Below, piece after piece: positions 27,165-36,416 of a stretch of DNA of 64,000 nucleotides. Location: NCBI RefSeq assembly GCF_000019185.1, contig NC_010334.1, positions 1,488,001-1,552,000 on the forward strand, in the 5' to 3' direction. This DNA comes from Shewanella halifaxensis HAW-EB4. GTDB lineage: Bacteria; Pseudomonadota; Gammaproteobacteria; Enterobacterales; Shewanellaceae. Below the pieces are notes generated by a model. It ran no database searches. It worked only from the letters and a program-made list of their open reading frames with translations, and was not told the origin of the DNA. A program made the translations under genes and the position numbers. Position 1 is the stretch's first letter. Each line of letters begins with the position of its first letter.

Positions 27165-27590
27165 TTGAAAAGCGTAGTGAGTGTTGCCGCATTGGCGTTG
27201 CTAATATCGGGCTGTGCGACACAACCCGATACCGCTAATCAGTGCGGGACAGTTGCTACGTATATGGAACCCGATCACGGCGCTGATATTTATCGCGTCG
27301 TGGTGACTCACCTTGATGGAAAGCCGGTTATCTCTAAACCTTATTACCGCTTAAGCGTGGGTAAACATACCTTCACCCTTGCTGAGTTAATCGATGCTCC
27401 GAGCTTGAAGGTTAAGCTTGCTGCCCGTACACCTAAAGAGCTTACGGTGAATGTGGCACATAATGAGCGCTATCATATTGGCGCCAAGTTTAATGTCGAC
27501 AAAGTTTATCGCGGTAATGATAATAGCTTTTGGCAGCCAGAAGTTTGGCAACAAGAAGCTCATGATTGTGAATTTGAATCGGAGCGTTAG
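27165..27590 (+). CDS. Putative lipoprotein, unknown function
   Basis: 141 residues if the TTG at 27165 is used: MKSVVSVAALALLISGC is a good lipoprotein signal with Cys17. A TTG at 27150, 2 bp after the gshA stop, would add five residues. The mature part begins ATQPDTANQCGT and has a beta-rich look (HTFTLAELIDAP, NVAHNERYHIGAKFN). Cys 27 and Cys 136 (DCEFESER tail) could form a disulfide. It is probably cotranscribed with gshA. I do not recognise the family. Confidence 0.75.
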   Translation: MKSVVSVAALALLISGCATQPDTANQCGTVATYMEPDHGADIYRVVVTHLDGKPVISKPYYRLSVGKHTFTLAELIDAPSLKVKLAARTPKELTVNVAHNERYHIGAKFNVDKVYRGNDNSFWQPEVWQQEAHDCEFESER

Positions 27591-27714
27591 CCGTTATAGT
27601 CTCAGCTTTATCCCACTTGATTTGTAACACAATTCTCTAAAAGCTTAATTGCATCTTTACGCTATCAATGTGACACTAACGCTTTGCTATCACTGTCTAT
27701 TGGTATTCTTTTTT

Positions 27715-28332
27715 ATGAATTGGCCTGCATTATTTGCGACTGTTATTCTTGCAACCCTTTTGACAGGGTGCGCCACCCCTCCACCAAAAGATCCTGAGAA
27801 TCTTTGTTCTATTTATACTGAGAATCGCTCTTGGTATAGCGCCGCTAAAGACACCCGCGAAAAGTGGGGAGTGCCAGTTCATATCCCTTTGGCCATGATG
27901 TATCAAGAGAGCTCTTTTAAGCATAATGCTGCACCACCAATGGAATACTTTTTGGGATTTATTCCAATCGGTCGTGCAAGTGATGCTTACGGTTACGCGC
28001 AGGCGAAAACCATGACCTGGGATGACTATGTTAAAGAGACTGGTAACTCATGGTCGAGTCGCAGTAATTTTGATGATGCGATGGATTTTATGGGTTGGTT
28101 TATTTACAAAACACACAAAATCAATGGTGTGTCTAAGTGGGATGCTCGCAACCAATACTTGAATTATCACGAAGGTTGGGGCGGTTATAAACGCAAAACC
28201 TATAACCAAAAAGCCTGGTTGATCAAGGTTGCTGGTAAGGTTGATGCACGCTCTAAGCGTTACGCGGCGCAATACCGGCAATGTCAGGAAGATCTAGACT
28301 CCTCTTGGCTATGGCGACTCTTCTTTGGATAG
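27715..28332 (+). CDS. Lipoprotein with SLT (lytic transglycosylase)-like domain
   Basis: 205 residues from the ATG at 27715, with signal peptide and lipobox LLTGC; the frame extends 22 codons upstream without a better start. The domain shows the transglycosylase signature: a catalytic Glu in LAMMYQESSFKHNA, then GYAQAKTMTWDDY and a Tyr-rich YLNYHEGWGGY near the end. This suggests cleavage of peptidoglycan glycan strands at the outer membrane. It follows gshA and another lipoprotein gene, and a terminator comes directly after. Confidence 0.85.
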   Translation: MNWPALFATVILATLLTGCATPPPKDPENLCSIYTENRSWYSAAKDTREKWGVPVHIPLAMMYQESSFKHNAAPPMEYFLGFIPIGRASDAYGYAQAKTMTWDDYVKETGNSWSSRSNFDDAMDFMGWFIYKTHKINGVSKWDARNQYLNYHEGWGGYKRKTYNQKAWLIKVAGKVDARSKRYAAQYRQCQEDLDSSWLWRLFFG

Positions 28333-28349
28333 TGACTGACTAATCTGAC

Positions 28350-28378
28350 TAAGCCTCTACATCTGTAGAGGCTTTTTT
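28350..28378 (+). terminator. Terminator after the SLT lipoprotein
   Basis: AGCCTCTAC-ATCT-GTAGAGGCT stem followed by TTTTT, about 20 bp past the stop. It lies between convergent genes. Confidence 0.88.
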
Positions 28379-28434
28379 CTCAAATTTTCGTCAAGCTTCT
28401 GGTTGTCGCAGTGCTCGCATCTATGACTATAGAG

Positions 28435-29679
28435 CTAGTCTTGTCGATTTAACCGCTTATTTTGATACATATAATCGTCAGCAGCTTTAAAGCATTTGTT
28501 CCAATCTCCACAGTATTTGGCGATGCCGACGCTAAACTCCACTTTAACATCTGCATTCTGATCCTCTGAGGCGATTTCGCAGGCATACTGCTCTGCCAGA
28601 GTTCGCCGGATCTGCTTAAGGTCGTCCTCAATCTGGCCGAGTGGTCCATGACATAGGGCAATAAACTCATCGCCACCATACCGTGCAACCAAGTGTTTCA
28701 GGTGCCATTGCTGCTTAAGAGCAGCGGCTAAACCTTGTAATGCCTTATCACCCGCTTGATGACCCATGGTGTCATTAATGGCTTTCAAGTTATCTAAATC
28801 TAAGATGACTAGGTAGCTGCCTAAATCCGAATTTATTTGCCACTCTTGCTCGCCAGCCTCGAAACGTTGACGGTTATACAGCTGAGTTAAGCTATCGAAG
28901 TTCGCCAAGTGACTAATTTGACGGGACTTTTGATAAAGGGCAATCGCATTAGCGGCCTCATGGGTTAAAACTGCTGCCAAGTTTCTATCGTAATGGCTAA
29001 AGGCTTTGAGCTTGGCGCTATCTAAATTAAGCATGCCATAAAGTTTACCGTCGATATGGATAGGGCTCGACAGGGTCGATTTTATTGGTGCTTCGGGTGT
29101 CATGAGTAATGCTTGTTGGTCAGTCGGTTCAAGTGTGCTGTGGGCGTTAATATTCGCCATGTTATTAATTACGACCACCCGATCACAGCGACCTTTTGTA
29201 AATCGATATTGGAATGATTCTTTAAGCTTGAGGTTAATCTTTTTTAGCTTTTCTATATCGATACCTATGGCCGATTCGAAATAGAGTTCTTCGGTATCAT
29301 TATTCACTTTGATAATTGAACCCATCTCGGCCGCATCAATGCTATTGAGCGCTTTAGCTAATAAGGCATTTAAAAACTCACCTTCATCTGGGTATTGGTT
29401 AGCAATATGAACCAGTTCGAAGGTCGTATTATTGAGGTGAATAACTTGTTGTAGATGCTTCCACAGACGATTTAACCGGCGCTGATGAAAGTTATAGCTC
29501 AGGCCGTAGCCGATAAGGTAGATAACTGCGATGAATGCAAGAGAAAAAGTAGCATTAATATTAAGTAGGCCTTCCCAGCAGACAAGCAGTAATAGCATAG
29601 GGACGCTTACAAGCGCTAGGTGCGTTTTTAGCCCCATTGAGTCTATTTTTTTTCTCTTTAAGCTATCTTTAATGAGCAT
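28435..29679 (-). CDS. Membrane GAF-GGDEF diguanylate cyclase
   Basis: 414 residues. Two N-terminal membrane helices (about 21-62) are followed by a GAF-type sensor segment (about 90-250) and a GGDEF domain. The active-site loop reads YGGDEF (GGDEF at residues 335-339) and the metal-binding LDLDNLKAINDTMGHQAGD is intact, so it should make cyclic-di-GMP. The five residues before GGDEF carry no RxxD, so the product-inhibition I-site seems absent. It stands alone between the SLT lipoprotein and purE. Confidence 0.93.
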   Translation of the reverse strand: MLIKDSLKRKKIDSMGLKTHLALVSVPMLLLLVCWEGLLNINATFSLAFIAVIYLIGYGLSYNFHQRRLNRLWKHLQQVIHLNNTTFELVHIANQYPDEGEFLNALLAKALNSIDAAEMGSIIKVNNDTEELYFESAIGIDIEKLKKINLKLKESFQYRFTKGRCDRVVVINNMANINAHSTLEPTDQQALLMTPEAPIKSTLSSPIHIDGKLYGMLNLDSAKLKAFSHYDRNLAAVLTHEAANAIALYQKSRQISHLANFDSLTQLYNRQRFEAGEQEWQINSDLGSYLVILDLDNLKAINDTMGHQAGDKALQGLAAALKQQWHLKHLVARYGGDEFIALCHGPLGQIEDDLKQIRRTLAEQYACEIASEDQNADVKVEFSVGIAKYCGDWNKCFKAADDYMYQNKRLNRQD

Positions 29680-30031
29680 TATTTATTAAAAACCACGGAC
29701 AAAGTTAATCATTATATCAATAGTTAAATTAGTTTTAATGGAGCTCTGTGAGTGGATTTTGATTGTGGGATCTAGGTAACATTTATTGTTAGGAGCCGGC
29801 TTATGGCTCAGTACTTGCTCTTTCACAGAAAAAGCCACCTTGGCTATTTGTTTTGCCAGAACTTATTTTACTTGTTTGTTATACATATGTATTAATAAGT
29901 TATTTGCAGTTGAGTTAAAGCTTAGGGATAATTACGCCGCAGGCTTGGGGGAAGTCTGTTTACTAAGCGTGCTAATTTTCATTATAATGCGCGCAATTAT
30001 AATAATGTACCGCCCTACTCAAGGACTTAAA

Positions 30032-30535
30032 ATGAGCAAACCATTTGTTGCAGTATTAATGGGATCTGATTCAGATCTGCCCACAATGCAAGCCACCCTC
30101 GATGTGCTTAGAACTTTCGAAATCAACTTTGAAGCAAAGGTCACTTCAGCGCACCGTACGCCAGCCGCGACCCATGCTTATGTAACCGATGCTGAAGCGC
30201 GGGGTTGTAAAGTCTTTATTTGTGCTGCAGGTCTTGCTGCGCACCTAGCTGGCGCTGTTGCTGGTATTACTACTCGCCCTGTTATTGGTGTGCCAATTGA
30301 TTGTGGTCCACTAAAAGGCCACGATGCGCTTTTATCAACAGTAATGATGCCTGGCGGCGTCCCTGTAGCGACCGTTGCTATCGGTAGTGCTGGTGCTAAG
30401 AACGCTGGCTATCTAGCGGCACAAATGTTAGCTGTTGGTGATGAAGCACTGGCTGTAGCCGTTAAAGAAGAACGTGCTAAGTCTGCTGAAGCCGTTCAAG
30501 CTAAAGATGCAGCGCTACAAGCTAAACTAGCTTAA
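30032..30535 (+). CDS. purE: N5-carboxyaminoimidazole ribonucleotide mutase (PurE)
   Basis: PurE catalyses the carboxyl transfer step that makes CAIR in purine synthesis. The 167-residue protein from ATG 30032 has the GSDSDLPTM phosphate loop, the TSAHRTP motif with the catalytic His, and the LAAHLAG and PVATVAIG segments. The ATG is preceded by AAGGA; 82 upstream codons in frame are not coding. No purK gene is beside it. The CAAGLAAHLAGAVAG stretch differs from the GGAAHLPG usual in enterobacterial PurE, so whether it uses N5-CAIR or AIR and CO2 is best tested. Confidence 0.93.
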   Translation: MSKPFVAVLMGSDSDLPTMQATLDVLRTFEINFEAKVTSAHRTPAATHAYVTDAEARGCKVFICAAGLAAHLAGAVAGITTRPVIGVPIDCGPLKGHDALLSTVMMPGGVPVATVAIGSAGAKNAGYLAAQMLAVGDEALAVAVKEERAKSAEAVQAKDAALQAKLA

Positions 30536-30561
30536 TTAAACAGGCATTTGCCTGTCGACAT

Positions 30562-30598
30562 CAAATGCCGCCTAGAAAATTTTTTAGGTGGCATTTTT
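30562..30598 (+). terminator. Terminator after purE
   Basis: AAATGCCGCCTA/TAGGTGGCATTT stem (one G-U pair) around an AT-rich loop, followed by TTTTT. Confidence 0.85.
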
Positions 30599-30786
30599 GT
30601 TTGATCTGTTTGCATTTTACCTCCTTATCTCAACTCCCATTCTTACAATGACTCATCATATAACCGGGCTTTACGTTTCTCTTTTGTTCCCCAAAGAGGC
30701 AGATGTAGAGACGGGGATTAAACTAGACAAAACTTAGTGCTCAATGCAGACTTAATAATTAGATAATTTTAGTTTAGGAAAATACC

Positions 30787-31404
30787 GTGGAGCAACCCTT
30801 GCCCTCAGTCGAATCGTCCAATGAGGTCGATGTCGATCAAGCCTTGATGTTGCAATATGCAGCCGGCAGTGCTCGAGCGTTTGAGTTACTTTACCGAAAG
30901 CACAAAGGTCCGCTATACCGCTACTTCGTTCGTCAAATCTATGATCAACAGTTGGCAGAAGATCTTTATCAAGAGACTTGGAGCCGAGTGATAAAGGCAG
31001 CCAGCAGTTACGAAACCAGCGCCAAATTTACCACTTGGCTGTATCGTATCGCTCATAACCTTATTATCGATCACGTAAGAGCCGTTAAGCCGGTAAATAA
31101 TTTTAGTGAGGTGTTTGAACCGGAGCAAGACGCGGAGGCTCAACTCAGTAACGATGATTTTAATCCTGAAGAACAGATGTTAGATAAACAAAAGTCGACT
31201 CTGCTGAAAGGCTGTGTGGCGAATTTACCACAAGTGCAGAAAGAGGCATTTCTGCTCAATATCGAGATGGGTTTTACCGCAGCGATTATCGCCGATATAG
31301 CCGGAGTAACTTTAGAAGCGACAAAGAGTCGAATTCGTTATGCCTATAAGGGACTTAAAGATTGCGTAGACTTGAAATGGCAAGGAGCTGAGCATGACAG
31401 ATAA
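30787..31404 (+). CDS. ECF-type RNA polymerase sigma factor
   Basis: 205 residues starting at GTG 30787. Region 2 is clear (AFELLYRKHKGPLYRYFVRQ, then LAEDLYQETWSRVIKAASSYETSAKFTTWLYRIAHNLIIDHVRA), followed by an acidic linker (residues ~110-135) and region 4 (LPQVQKEAFLLNIEMGFTAAIIADIAGVTLEATKSRIRYAYKGLK). It overlaps the next gene by 11 bp, which is the usual sigma/anti-sigma layout. Extracytoplasmic sigma factors respond to envelope or oxidative signals; which signal applies here is not known. Confidence 0.93.
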   Translation: MEQPLPSVESSNEVDVDQALMLQYAAGSARAFELLYRKHKGPLYRYFVRQIYDQQLAEDLYQETWSRVIKAASSYETSAKFTTWLYRIAHNLIIDHVRAVKPVNNFSEVFEPEQDAEAQLSNDDFNPEEQMLDKQKSTLLKGCVANLPQVQKEAFLLNIEMGFTAAIIADIAGVTLEATKSRIRYAYKGLKDCVDLKWQGAEHDR

Positions 31405-31960
31405 AGAGCATGAAGCCGTTAAAGCTGAGATTAAGTCGCTTTATCAAAAAATCGATAAGGAGCAGCCTTCAACTGAGCTTGATGAGCAGATCCTCAATAT
31501 GGCGCGTAGCCAAGTTGCCAAACCTACGCAGAGTCAGTCTTTTTGGCGCAAATATCGCTGGCCATTATCTTCTGCTGCCTCGGTGTTGGTGGTAGTGACA
31601 CTTTTTGTGATAAATCCAGCGATGAAAAATGGCGATAGTATAGAGCAAGGGGGGCCCGTGATGATGTCGTCTCCACCTAAGCCACAGATGATGCGCTCGA
31701 TGGACAGTCCTAACCCAACGGATGAGCACTTGGATCACAAAGCCACTCAGGCAGTGCAGGGTAATGAGTCAGGATCTGTGGATGCAGATTTAACGGCGCA
31801 ACTGAACAATATCGAGCGACTGATCCGGGAGAAAGAGATAGCAGAAGCCTATCGTTTGCTTAAGCAGTTGGCAGAGCAAACACCGCAGTTATTAGAGGCA
31901 AGCCATCCGTTAAATACAAGGTACTTAACGCTAAAAAAGGCGGTGATGTCAGGCCATTAA
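31394..31960 (+). CDS. Probable membrane anti-sigma factor partner
   Basis: 188 residues, ATG 31394, overlapping the sigma gene by 11 bp. The N-terminal ~50 residues are polar and helical (cytoplasmic), one membrane helix covers about 55-73, and the periplasmic part begins with a Met-rich segment (PVMMSSPPKPQMMRSMDSP, about residues 88-106) and ends in a helical region (LNNIERLIREKEIAEAYRLLKQL). I infer an anti-sigma factor from topology and overlap. No zinc-binding HxxxCxxC motif is visible, so it is not of the ZAS type. Confidence 0.7.
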   Translation: MTDKEHEAVKAEIKSLYQKIDKEQPSTELDEQILNMARSQVAKPTQSQSFWRKYRWPLSSAASVLVVVTLFVINPAMKNGDSIEQGGPVMMSSPPKPQMMRSMDSPNPTDEHLDHKATQAVQGNESGSVDADLTAQLNNIERLIREKEIAEAYRLLKQLAEQTPQLLEASHPLNTRYLTLKKAVMSGH

Positions 31961-31999
31961 AGCCCCTTCTGATAGTACCGATTGAAGACACCAGAACAT

Positions 32000-32022
32000 A
32001 GCCCGCTTTTGCGGGCTTTTTT
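32000..32022 (+). terminator. Terminator after the sigma/anti-sigma pair
   Basis: AGCCCGC-TTTT-GCGGGCT stem followed by TTTTT, 40 bp past the stop. Confidence 0.88.
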
Positions 32023-32059
32023 AGAGCTTTTTTGGGGATGGCGCTTTAAATCGTCAAAC

Positions 32060-32482
32060 TTAAAGGGCTTGGAACCAGTCCCAGATCCCCAGTGACGTCC
32101 CCTCAAAAAGGTCAATACCTAACATTGATTTGAGCAGATAGAGCAGTAACAAGCCAAGCGCGAGGCTGATCACGATAAACCCCACGACACAGAGCACAAA
32201 CAGAGCTAATGACACTTGCTTCTCTTTGCGGCTATATGCGCGTCTATTACGGCCAAGCAGCAATACATAGAAAAAACGCCAGCCAACAAAAGGCAGGTAG
32301 AAGCTGCCGCGACTATCGACCATATGTTTTTGCCATCGGTTATTAGATAGCGCGTGTTTTAGATAGAGCAGTTGTAGCTCAGAAAAACTATCAGCGTGCA
32401 CCTTAGGCATATTACCCAGTGCTCGTTTTACCCTTGTATCATCTTTAAGTGACGGACGGATATACTCTTCTGGCATTAACAC
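32060..32482 (-). CDS. Small membrane protein, unknown function
   Basis: 140 residues (or 138 from the second ATG). The N-terminal half is soluble and basic (MPEEYIRPSLKDDTRVKRALGNMPKV...), with a SRGSFYLPFVGWRFFYVLLLGR segment that may dip into the membrane, and one long helix or hairpin (about 89-120). It is convergent with the sigma operon. I do not recognise the family. Confidence 0.65.
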   Translation of the reverse strand: MLMPEEYIRPSLKDDTRVKRALGNMPKVHADSFSELQLLYLKHALSNNRWQKHMVDSRGSFYLPFVGWRFFYVLLLGRNRRAYSRKEKQVSLALFVLCVVGFIVISLALGLLLLYLLKSMLGIDLFEGTSLGIWDWFQAL

Positions 32483-32810
32483 CTCAATCGACAGTTGTTG
32501 TATGTATCAGACCTTTGCGTAACAAGGCGTTTGTTTAAGCCTAGTCTTTTTTATGAATTAGTCTTTTTTGTGAATGAGTCGCTCATGATAATTAGTTGCT
32601 TTTGTATGTTAGCTGCTGAAATGAATTAAGCCTCAGTGGTTATCACCAACTTTGGCCATCAACAACAGATCTATGATCGATCAATTACGATGAACACATT
32701 TGCTCATACTTATTTGGGAGTATTTTGCTGCTGCGTTGTGAAAAATTTGCTACCTTATTTGCTCGAAATTAATTTGTTTAAGAATAAAAACAATAGGATT
32801 GGTAGCTCAG

Positions 32811-35800
32811 ATGAAACTTCGTCACTCACTTGCATGCTGCATGCTTGCCTTAGGCACTTTTAATGTTTATCCCTCTTTAGCCTCAGAGTCCACAGTCAAA
32901 CCCGGTTATTTTCGTGCGCCTGCATTGGCTGAGCAGACATTAGTTTTTACCGCGGAAGGCGATCTTTGGACGCAGTCTTTAGGTGACTCGCAAGCGACAC
33001 GTCTCACGAGCTTACCCGCGCAGGAGTTTGGGGCAAGCATTTCTAAAGATGGCAAGTACGTGGCTTATATCGCCAACTATGAAGGTTCATCTGAGGTTTA
33101 TGTGATCCCTATTGCAGGTGGGCAAGCTAAGCGTGTTAGCTTTGAAAATAGTCGAGTGCGTGTTCAAGGTTGGACTGCGGATGGTAAAGTGCTTTACTCG
33201 ACGGATAATGCCTTCGGTCCGGCGAACTACTGGGTATTGAGAACGGTCGATCCCGAAACCCTGATAACTGCAGATCTACCGTTAGCCGATGCTATCGAAG
33301 GTGCGATAGATGACAAGGGCGAGTATGTTTATTTCACTCGATTTGGATTGCAGACAACGGGGGACAACGCCAAGGTTTATCGCGGCGGCGCTAAAGGCGA
33401 GCTGTGGAAATTTAAATTAGGCAGCAAGCAAGAGGCGATGCCTCTGACTCAGTCTCATCAAGGCTCTGTAAGACAGCCTATGCTATGGCAATCGCGCCTC
33501 TATTTTATCAGTGACAGTGATGGTAATGACAATATCTGGTCGATGGCGACTGATGGCAGTGATATTAAGCAGCACACTCATTATAAAGAGTGGCAAGTTC
33601 GCACGGCTCGTTTAAATCAAGGCCGTATCGTGTTTCAGCAGGGCGCCGATATCAAGTTATTTGAAATTGATTCAGGTGAAGAGCAGACCCTCGATATTGA
33701 GCTTATTTCCGATTTTGCCCAAAAGCGTGAGCATTGGGTAAAAGAGCCGATGAAGTACGCTACCTCGACACTGTTAGCACCCATGGGCGACAGGGTGGTG
33801 ATCACCGCTCGAAGTCATGTTGCGATAGCGGGTACCGATGGCCAACGTTTAGTTGAAATTGCATTGCCAAAACACAGCCGTGTTCGCAGTGCGGTAATGA
33901 GTCAAGACGGCGCTTGGATCTACGGTATTAGCGATGCCTCAGGTGAGCAAGAAGTATGGCAATTTGCCGCCGATGGCAGTGATAACGCTAAGCAGCTGAC
34001 TAAAGATGGTAAAAGCCTAAGGCTTAACCTACACCTGTCTCCCGATGGCCGCTACCTTGCCCATGATGACTACGACGGCAACGTTTGGTTGCTGGATCTT
34101 AAAAAGGGCAGCGATAAAAAAATTATCACCCAAGGCGAAGGACTTGGGCCCTACGGCGATATCGTCTGGTCTGGCGATAGTCGTTTTATTGCTTTAACGA
34201 AGGCTGAGATAGGTAAGGCGCGGCCACAAATCGTGCTGTACTCGCTAAAGAAGGATCGCAGCGGATCTCTGACTAGTGAAAAATATGAGTCTTTCTCACC
34301 AAGCTTTAGCGCCGATGGTGACTGGTTATATTTCCTGTCTAATCGACAGTTTATCTCTACCCCAAGCTCACCTTGGGGAGACAGAAACTTAGGCCCGATG
34401 TTTGATAAGCGCACGCAAGTGTTTGCCATCGCCCTAAATGAAGATGCGCGCTTTGCCTTTCAAAAGCCTAACGAGTTGATGTCTGAGCCATCAAAGTCTG
34501 ATAACGATGAGGTAGAAACCGAGGTCGAATGGGACGGCTTATCTAGCCGACTATGGCAAGTCCCCATTGCTGCGGGTAACTATGACTCGCTGCAGATGGC
34601 AAAAGATAAGTTCTATCTCCTCGACAGGTCAACGAGTGGCAAGTCGACACTTAAAGTGGTTAAGTTCGATGCGCTAAGTCCTAAAGTTGACACGTTCTCA
34701 AAAGATGTTGGCGAGTACCAACTGTCTCAAGATGGCAGCAAGCTGTTTATCCGCAAGCAGTCTAAGCAAGGCAGCGAGATGTTGATAGTCGATGCCAGTG
34801 ACAAGCTTCCTAAAGAGCTTAACCACGCCAAGGTGCAAACTAATCTATGGCAGCTTGCGATTGAGCCAGCAGCCGAGTGGCAACAGATGTTTGAAGATGC
34901 CTGGCTGATGCATAGAGACTCTTTCTATGACAAAAACATGCGCGGTTTAGACTGGCAGGCAACCAAGGCTAAATACCAGCCTTTGGTCGACAGACTCACA
35001 GACAGACATGAGCTCAATGATATCTTTATGCAGATGATGGGCGAGCTCGACTCTCTGCACTCTCAAGTGCGCGGTGGCGATACACCTAAAGATACCGATA
35101 AAGCAAAATCTGCCAGCTTAGGGGCGCGATTGGAGCAAACGAAAGCAGGCGTAGTTATTGAGCATATCTATCAAGGCGATCCCGAGTTACCTGCTCAGGC
35201 CGCCCCATTGATGCAGATGGGCGTTGACGCAAAAGTCGGTGATGTGATTGTGGCTATTAATGGGAAAAAACTTAGCAATCTCGCCGATGTGACTAAGCTT
35301 TTGCGCAATCAAGATGGCAAGCAGGTGTTACTGACACTTAAACGTGGCAGTAAAACCCACCAGATCATAGTTCTGCCTGTCACAGCGGCTAGAAATGCCA
35401 AGCTCCGGTATATTGATTGGGTGCGCCACAATAGTGATGAGGTCACCCAAAACAGTGACGGCAAGATAGGCTATCTACACCTGTACGCCATGGGCAGTGG
35501 GGATATCGCCAGCTTTGCCCGAGAGTTTTATGCCAATATCGATAAAGATGGTTTGATTATCGATGTGCGCCGTAATCGCGGCGGCAATATTGATAGTTGG
35601 ATCATTGAAAAACTACTGCGCCGTACATGGGCATTTTGGGCTCCGACCCATGGTACGCCAAACGGTAATATGCAGCAGACCTATAGAGGCCAGCTGGTGG
35701 TGTTGACCGATCAACTTACCTACTCAGATGGCGAGACCTTCTCGGCAGGAGTTAAGGCGCTCGGCATCGCACCGTTAATCGGTAAGCAAACAGCAGGCGC

Positions 35801-36089
35801 AGGAGTGTGGTTATCAGGTCGTAACTCGCTAACTGACAAAGGTATGGCGCGGGTGGCCGAGTATCCACAGTATGCGATGGACGGCAGTTGGATTATCGAA
35901 GGCCGGGGCGTAAGCCCTGATATCGAGGTCGACAACTTACCCTATGCGACATTTAGCGGTCATGATGCGCAGTTGGATAAAGCGATTAGCTATCTAAAGG
36001 ATGCCTTGCAAGCGCAGCCCGTTCGCGAGTTAAAACCAAAGCCTATGCCGACAAAGGGGATGGCTGAAGACGTTCATAAGGCGTTTTAA
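32811..36089 (+). CDS. Secreted tricorn-like S41 peptidase with beta-propeller and PDZ
   Basis: 1092 residues from ATG 32811 with signal peptide cut near Leu-Ala-Ser (residue ~25). The N-terminal two thirds form WD/beta-propeller repeats (repeated DG-type turns such as SKDGKYVAYIANY, SPDGRYLAHDDYDG, SADGDWLYFLSN), followed by a tail-specific protease core: a PDZ-like segment (KVGDVIVAINGKKLSNLADVT) and the S41 catalytic region TYSDGETFSAG with the catalytic Ser near residue 972. It resembles the archaeal tricorn protease with an added signal peptide, which would place it in the periplasm. Confidence 0.93.
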   Translation: MKLRHSLACCMLALGTFNVYPSLASESTVKPGYFRAPALAEQTLVFTAEGDLWTQSLGDSQATRLTSLPAQEFGASISKDGKYVAYIANYEGSSEVYVIPIAGGQAKRVSFENSRVRVQGWTADGKVLYSTDNAFGPANYWVLRTVDPETLITADLPLADAIEGAIDDKGEYVYFTRFGLQTTGDNAKVYRGGAKGELWKFKLGSKQEAMPLTQSHQGSVRQPMLWQSRLYFISDSDGNDNIWSMATDGSDIKQHTHYKEWQVRTARLNQGRIVFQQGADIKLFEIDSGEEQTLDIELISDFAQKREHWVKEPMKYATSTLLAPMGDRVVITARSHVAIAGTDGQRLVEIALPKHSRVRSAVMSQDGAWIYGISDASGEQEVWQFAADGSDNAKQLTKDGKSLRLNLHLSPDGRYLAHDDYDGNVWLLDLKKGSDKKIITQGEGLGPYGDIVWSGDSRFIALTKAEIGKARPQIVLYSLKKDRSGSLTSEKYESFSPSFSADGDWLYFLSNRQFISTPSSPWGDRNLGPMFDKRTQVFAIALNEDARFAFQKPNELMSEPSKSDNDEVETEVEWDGLSSRLWQVPIAAGNYDSLQMAKDKFYLLDRSTSGKSTLKVVKFDALSPKVDTFSKDVGEYQLSQDGSKLFIRKQSKQGSEMLIVDASDKLPKELNHAKVQTNLWQLAIEPAAEWQQMFEDAWLMHRDSFYDKNMRGLDWQATKAKYQPLVDRLTDRHELNDIFMQMMGELDSLHSQVRGGDTPKDTDKAKSASLGARLEQTKAGVVIEHIYQGDPELPAQAAPLMQMGVDAKVGDVIVAINGKKLSNLADVTKLLRNQDGKQVLLTLKRGSKTHQIIVLPVTAARNAKLRYIDWVRHNSDEVTQNSDGKIGYLHLYAMGSGDIASFAREFYANIDKDGLIIDVRRNRGGNIDSWIIEKLLRRTWAFWAPTHGTPNGNMQQTYRGQLVVLTDQLTYSDGETFSAGVKALGIAPLIGKQTAGAGVWLSGRNSLTDKGMARVAEYPQYAMDGSWIIEGRGVSPDIEVDNLPYATFSGHDAQLDKAISYLKDALQAQPVRELKPKPMPTKGMAEDVHKAF

Positions 36090-36143
36090 ATACAGGCTAC
36101 GCCAATCTATATTACATTGATATTGGCGCAACTCCGTCGTTTT

Positions 36144-36180
36144 GGACGTTATTAGCAATAAGTTAATAACGTCCATTTTC
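36144..36180 (+). terminator. Terminator after the tricorn-like protease
   Basis: GGACGTTATTA and TAATAACGTCC form an 11-bp stem, followed by ATTTTCTT. Another imperfect palindrome (GCCAAT...ATTGGC, 36101-36127) lies just before it. Confidence 0.7.
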
Positions 36181-36416
36181 TTATCTACGTTACCAAACTC
36201 GCACTGGTCACTCATCATTATCAGTCTATTATCTTAAGCGCTTTTATTGGTGAAAGGTTTCTTAAATATTTCAATAAAGGTATTGAATGTTAACTGTTTA
36301 AGGCACTAAACTGATTAAAAAATAGTTCAGTGATTAGCGTGTCATTCGACACCAATATTGAGCGCTTGTACTAATGGCAATTAGATACAGGCTTATCGGC
36401 GACTTAAGGGATGACT

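Noticed and set aside
29786..30031. An 82-codon N-terminal extension of PurE
   Set aside because: PurE proteins start near the ATG at 30032, which has its own Shine-Dalgarno; the extension is hydrophobic and unlike the family.
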